Of a DNA stretch of 64,000 bases, positions 58,800 to 64,000 are shown in pieces. Within the stretch, counting starts at the first letter, position 1. Every line of letters begins with the position of its first letter. Both the position numbers and the translations under genes were made by a program. Below the pieces are notes generated by a model. It did no database searches, was not told where the DNA came from, and saw only the letters and a program-made list of their open reading frames with translations. This stretch comes from Chaetoderma sp. LZ-2023a. Its lineage: Eukaryota; Mollusca; Caudofoveata; Chaetodermatida; Chaetodermatidae. The stretch lies in contig CM067372.1 in NCBI GenBank assembly GCA_034401795.1, positions 33,459,045 to 33,523,044 on the forward strand, in the 5' to 3' direction.

Positions 58800-61700
58800 C
58801 ATTGAGGCCATTCACATACGCTCATTACCAGGCAATGGCATGGTGCTCTAACGTATAAAGCAAGTTATTTCAGCTTCACAAGAGCACATCGTGGATGCTT
58901 TAAATATAGAAATAGGAACAATATTCAACTCAAATATTAAAACATCAGCGGTTATGGCTTCACATTCAATAAAATTGTATCATTCACAAAATTGTTTGTC
59001 CGTATCATTTATAATATTTCTGAAATTTGACTAAATATAAGTCCATGAAATTCGAGACCATGTAAAATACATAAAGGCCATGTACGAGGTGTGGTCAAAT
59101 GCTTATTTTGAGCTAATTTTTTTGGTTTTCCTTTGAAATTTATGGATATGATTTGGTACATGCACCTACGTGTTTAAAAAAATTATATACTTTGTCCACT
59201 CATTTTCTCACTCATGGTCATTAATTAACTGCTTAGATTGATGAAATTTGAAACCTCGAGTGTATGGTATCCAGTAACTCGACCTAAATACATCTCGGCC
59301 TACTTCAACTCGGCTTATTTCCATCTCGGCCTATGTTCATTCATAAACTAACATATTGTAATAAAATAGGTATTTAACAGACCAAAACGGATGCTACTAA
59401 AACCACGAACAGGACAGGAAAAGGTGACTAATTATGGGTTACATGGTACCTATGGGTAAGAATCCCCCACATGGCTTACCGCCCACCAGCCTGCTAATGA
59501 TCTGCATCTGAAGTTCGCTGGTGCCGCCAGATAGCTACTCCATCTCTGCGTCGTTGACCTAGTTTAATCCCTTCTTTATACACAGAAGATTCCATCTCCC
59601 TGCAGTCCATGGACCTCTCAAACAATTGACTCGCTTGAAAGATCCACTGAGTGCATTAAGATGAAATAGGTTCAGATGACTCTGTTGGACATCTTGAGGA
59701 GTAAAGTGTGCAAATGTGATGTTAGTGCAAAGACAGTGTGATGTAGAGGGTGTTATAAATGCAATAGGAAGGGTTGGCACTAAAATCATGATGGACTATC
59801 TAAGGCTATGCCTGACAGCAAAATTCTAAAGAAGAATCAAATTCTTAAGGAAAGTGTAATGCAATATAAAGGTTCTACAATAAAAGACTGAGCTCGCTAA
59901 GAAAAATAGATCGCAAGCCAAAATTTTGTTATTTTAAAAGTTGTTGGCCAGCCTTACCACTCAATTTGCAATCGGACAGAACAACAGTTCAAATACCAAC
60001 AAATGGAAAGACCTAATGAACTAATAGCTAGCTAATGGCTCAAAGGTCAAATTAACCTACTGTGTCCCAGAAAAGTGTAATGATTATCTCAAAAATCACT
60101 TTTAAAAAGGTCAATTAAAAACTGACTAAGTGATTGGCATTAAAGTTGAATGTTATAAATAAATGTCACTTATTATAAACAATAGGTAAGGTAGAGACTA
60201 ATGATAACAATCTGGCAAGTAAATGGTGCACAGATTAAATACTGCAATGAGAGCGACTGAATACACTATCTGGCAACAACACTCCGATTTAAATTCTATT
60301 CGGCTTTGATATAACTACAAATATTAATGGGGTAACAGTGTTGACACTATCAGGCAACAGAATACCGCGAGTACAATGCGGCAATGACTACCAAATAGAA
60401 AGACACTCTGATAGGGTTCAAGCAATGAGAATGGGGACTAGGCTCAGTGACGTCTGCGGGTATACAAGTACTAAGTATGAATGCAATCCGGCAATAAGTA
60501 CCAATTGGAAAGCACTAACAACAAACTACTGTCCTGAAATCTAACAAGTGAAAAGGAAAAACTAACTCTACAAATTGACTAGAACCTGGCATGGAAAGCA
60601 ATCATGAGCTGCTGATGAACCATGAGGTGAATCAGCAGAAGATTACTTAGCCTGCAAAGCTATTCAAACGTAATAAGAATGAGGATAAGGACGCCAAAGA
60701 CACTTAAATTCTAGGGAAGCTGTTAACCGAATTGATTTAGTAAGACTATTGATTTAGACTGTCCTGAGGCTAACTTCTTAGGTTATAGGAGCGCGAACTC
60801 GCTATTGAAATAGCCTGGGCAAATAAAGCAGACTTATAACCTAATTGTAAACCCTTAATGGCAAGAAATATTGTTCAAATGTGTTCTGGAAAACACATTT
60901 AACCAACATTCATCACAAGAAAGAGTTTATACCCTGCTGCTTTACTTTCGCACTCCCTGCTAAGATGGACAAGCTTTCTCTTCGGGCCTGGGTTAATGTG
61001 ATACAGGACTAAGTTTTGAGCATCCAAAGGGTGCCGATACCTAGAGCCAAATTTGTGGCAATTTGGAACTAATTTTAAAGTACCCAGTCAAAGATTTACT
61101 AAATTAATCAGAAATGGCCAAGACAGAACTGATAAGTACCCTAGGCTGCTATCTGATAAATCTGGTTCACCGATCCTAGCTTTAGCCTAAAAAGTGTGCG
61201 GCCGACTTACCTTAATAGAAATCTCTAGACTATGACATTTTAGTACCGAAGCCATCATCAAGAGAGAGGAACACCCCTTTGACAATGACCTAGCACTTTA
61301 ACAAACAGATTTTAAATATTCAAATAACGGCATCTTTTAATTTACAATCAGATAAACTCCTAGTGTCATATATTAGGTAATAACAATTATCGGTTCTGTA
61401 CGTGTATTGTTGAAGCGTGCCTACATGAATGTAATCTTCATAAACTGGACAATAAGAGGTGGAATATCCACAACAAGAAGAAATTTTGGTTTCTCTGTCA
61501 TTTCTATATCTGGAAGCATGACTTGTATTTTTAGCTCCAAATGATGATTTTAACACAATGCATTTCAATTCATTTACTACTGGACAAATTTAACATAATG
61601 CATCTCTTAATCAAATGTTACTGGCGAAATACATGACTGCCCAATAGAGACTACTGAAAGTTATACTCTTACTGGATCTTATACAATAGTGATTAAATAT

Positions 61701-63470
61701 CCAAGATGGCGGCCAGCCATAAAAACTTAGTTACCTTTGAAATTGAGTAGATCATGTGACAACGTGGCTGACAGCAGAAAATGAGATGTATCTGGTTCCA
61801 TGAATGTAGCCCATAGCCACAAGGACTAATTATGCGGGCATGTACGAACATGGAATCAAATATTAGTTTAGAAAAAGCTGCTTAAAAATACATGTCGAAG
61901 ACCTGATAACAATTTAGTACAAGAAGGCGGAAATGTCGAAAGCTAATGTTGCCTGCTATTAGAGCAATGAAACCCGCCTCCTTGGGCCATGACATTGAGC
62001 GTTCCCTTCCTAGGACTGTGCAGTATGCAAACTAACTATCACAAATAAGTTAAATATCAAATCTGTGACCAGAAAATAGGTCTTCTGCGCACATTTGGCA
62101 CTTGGTTCTAGCCAGCAAAAGCTCTTTCAAATTAAGTGGCAATACAGCAACTTACTGCCATACAAAATACAGCCACGTTTACCAATTAATCAGCTGGCCA
62201 TACAGAATCCGAGCCCACTAACATTTTACGTAAATAAAACACACTGCCATACTGCACAACAGCCGGCGAGAGAGAATGCTAATATTTTGGAAACTTCAAC
62301 ATCAGACAAACTGCAATTGCCAAAGTAGTAGTTTATATTTGGATTTGAAATCATGCTAACGTAAAGGTCACGATCTAGTCAGAGCTTTACTCCAAAATTG
62401 ACATGTAACCATTCCACTCTAATTCCGTTTCAACACACACATCAGAAAGTATCGGTCTGAGAATCTGCGAGAAATTCATTGAATAACTACCGGAAACTGT
62501 TTCACTGCACATCTGCAACAACTACTAGCATCATCATTCAAAGAAAATCAAACAAATTCCAAGACACCAACCATATGATGAGAATCTCAAAAACAGGTTA
62601 TCAGAATCGAGCGGTTAATGTCTCAGGCTAGCTATTACTTGATATGCAAATTTGGAACCTAACAGAAGCCACGCCGTCTAAAATTCATGTTCATCTCCTA
62701 TGAATAGTCTTTGATAACTATTCCTCAAGTGAACACATTCCGATATAAATGTATCCAAGTAATTGTGTGCATCTGATAAGCACTCAAATAAACTCCATCT
62801 ATATTAAGTCCGTCGAACAGCAAATAATGTCATTTCACAAAACTGACCGGTAAACAAACTGAAGAGGAATATCCCTCCTATGTAAGGTGCACCGCAATCG
62901 AATAATGAAAATTGGTTCAAACTCACAGTTCAAATGAAATGTAAGTTGACACAATCTCAAAATTCGATCCGGCTGATGTTTGATTACAATATATCTTTTG
63001 GAGAAATAATTAACGTAAAAACTGTAAAATCTAAGATCACGATTTTGGATTTGCGAGGTTATGTGACTATCGAGTTATGAATTTCAGGAAACATTTAACA
63101 ATTAAAATTTTTGACTTACCATTATACTTGATAGCCTATTATTCTCTGAGTAAATGTCAAAATCTCTTAAGCAACATGAAAGCATATTCATATACAGCCG
63201 TCCCATAGCCCGACACAGGTGTTAAAGGATTAAGTTATTGGTTGTTTCCACCCACTGTATGCTTGCCACTGGTAGCGGCTATATGTATATAAAAATAATA
63301 GGGTAATTAATCATTACAAAGAGTGTTTAATCGCATGGCTACGGTAGCGGTCATCAAAGTAAAGGTTACCTAAAGTGTTAATCAGACAGGCCAATGCATT
63401 GAACCCGGTGTGTTACCATACCGTACAGGTGGCTATAACTGCTGGTAAATTTAAATAGAGACGTGCCTTG
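58800..63470. other. Largely unassigned intergenic region
   Basis: AT-rich, with no repeat family of the window and no convincing gene. An acyl-CoA-dehydrogenase-like short block at 59480-59534 and a cysteine-containing open frame at 61320-61568 (minus) are too weak to call. CCAAGATGGCGGCC occurs once at about 61702. Confidence 0.5.
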
Positions 63471-63479
63471 TGTAGTCAG

Positions 63480-64000
63480 TCGTCTTAACAGCTCACCATC
63501 TTATCGTGGACCACAGCATAAGCTTAATGAACCACTTACATCAGTCAGAACAGACCACCATCTAAGCGTGGACCACCGCATTTAAGCAGATGGTTGTAAT
63601 GATAATGATAGAGTAATGTGTTAGCATAGACAATAGGCCACCTACGTAGGTGGTCTTATTGCTGGGTGAATATAAGTATGTTCTCGAACACTTGCCATAA
63701 TGGGCCATATAAGCAGTTAGTAGCTGGTTGTACATAATATGAGTATAGGAATGCACTTGTCTTAATGGACCACCAAATCAGGTGGGCTTAACAATACTTG
63801 TTGGATGATTATATAATGGTCAGTTGTATTAATGGACCGCCTAAGTAGTTGGTCTTAACAATAATTGTTGGCAGATTGTATAGCGGACAATTGTCTTTAC
63901 GGACCATCTAAGTAAGTGGTCTTATAATAATTTTAGTTGATCATACAGTGGTCATGCACTTGTCTTAACAGACCACCCAAGCAGGTGGTGTTAATTAAGA
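63480..64000. repeat. Degenerate palindromic tandem repeat, unit about 75 bp
   Basis: Six or more variants of CTTAATGGACCACCTAAGTA followed by GGTGGTCTTAACAATA and TTGTTGGATGATTATAT. Each unit contains a GACCACC...GGTGGTC inverted repeat, best kept at 63640-63660 and 63970-63990. Runs to the window edge. Confidence 0.75.

Noticed and set aside
61320..61568. 82-codon minus frame with ISSCCGYSTSYCPVYEDY, faintly like an EMI/EGF-type extracellular exon
   Set aside because: No convincing splice sites, no neighbouring exons and no complete domain; left unassigned.

Overview
The window is metazoan nuclear DNA: AT-rich, intron-rich, with one spliced mitochondrial-protein gene and dense repeats. Dispersed repeats carrying AAGATGGCC motifs, a head like AAGAGGCC...CGCTCACCTGG, abundant MITEs and DIRS retrotransposons suggest a marine invertebrate, most likely a mollusc. 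The species call is inference; the eukaryotic call is firm.

Gene. The only host gene I can support is FDXR (NADPH:adrenodoxin/ferredoxin reductase) on the minus strand. Seven coding exons are visible, from the mitochondrial presequence and FAD-binding exon at 42.3-42.6 kb down to the exon at 3.85-4.05 kb. They join in frame at GT/AG junctions and cover the FAD-binding and NADPH-binding parts. The C-terminal exons lie left of position 1. Intron 2 is about 24.9 kb and holds most of the mobile DNA.

Mobile elements in intron 2. Two DIRS1-type tyrosine-recombinase retrotransposons lie in the sense orientation. Copy A (27.64-34.70 kb) has about 162 bp of identical inverted repeat, an internal complementary region, and intact reverse transcriptase/RNase H/Dam-like methylase and tyrosine recombinase frames. 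Copy B (14.88-21.53 kb) is an older relative with stops, frameshifts and lost catalytic residues. Both show a predicted spliceosomal intron after codon 17 of gag. Copy A sits inside a 50-bp satellite whose 2,393-bp higher-order duplication preserves the empty insertion site, so the integration can be read directly: no target duplication, crossover at a shared TAA.

Other repeats. Introns and the region upstream of FDXR hold satellites with units of 47, 21, 50, 68, 30, 45 and 51 bp, two decayed LINE fragments, several palindromic MITE families (many with TTAACCC ends), and four or five dispersed repeat families that make up much of 0.7-3, 36-39, 41-49 and 58-59 kb. From about 59 to 63.5 kb the sequence is mostly unassigned; 63.5-64 kb is a palindromic tandem repeat. 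Long open frames inside the satellites follow from unit lengths divisible by three and are not called as genes.
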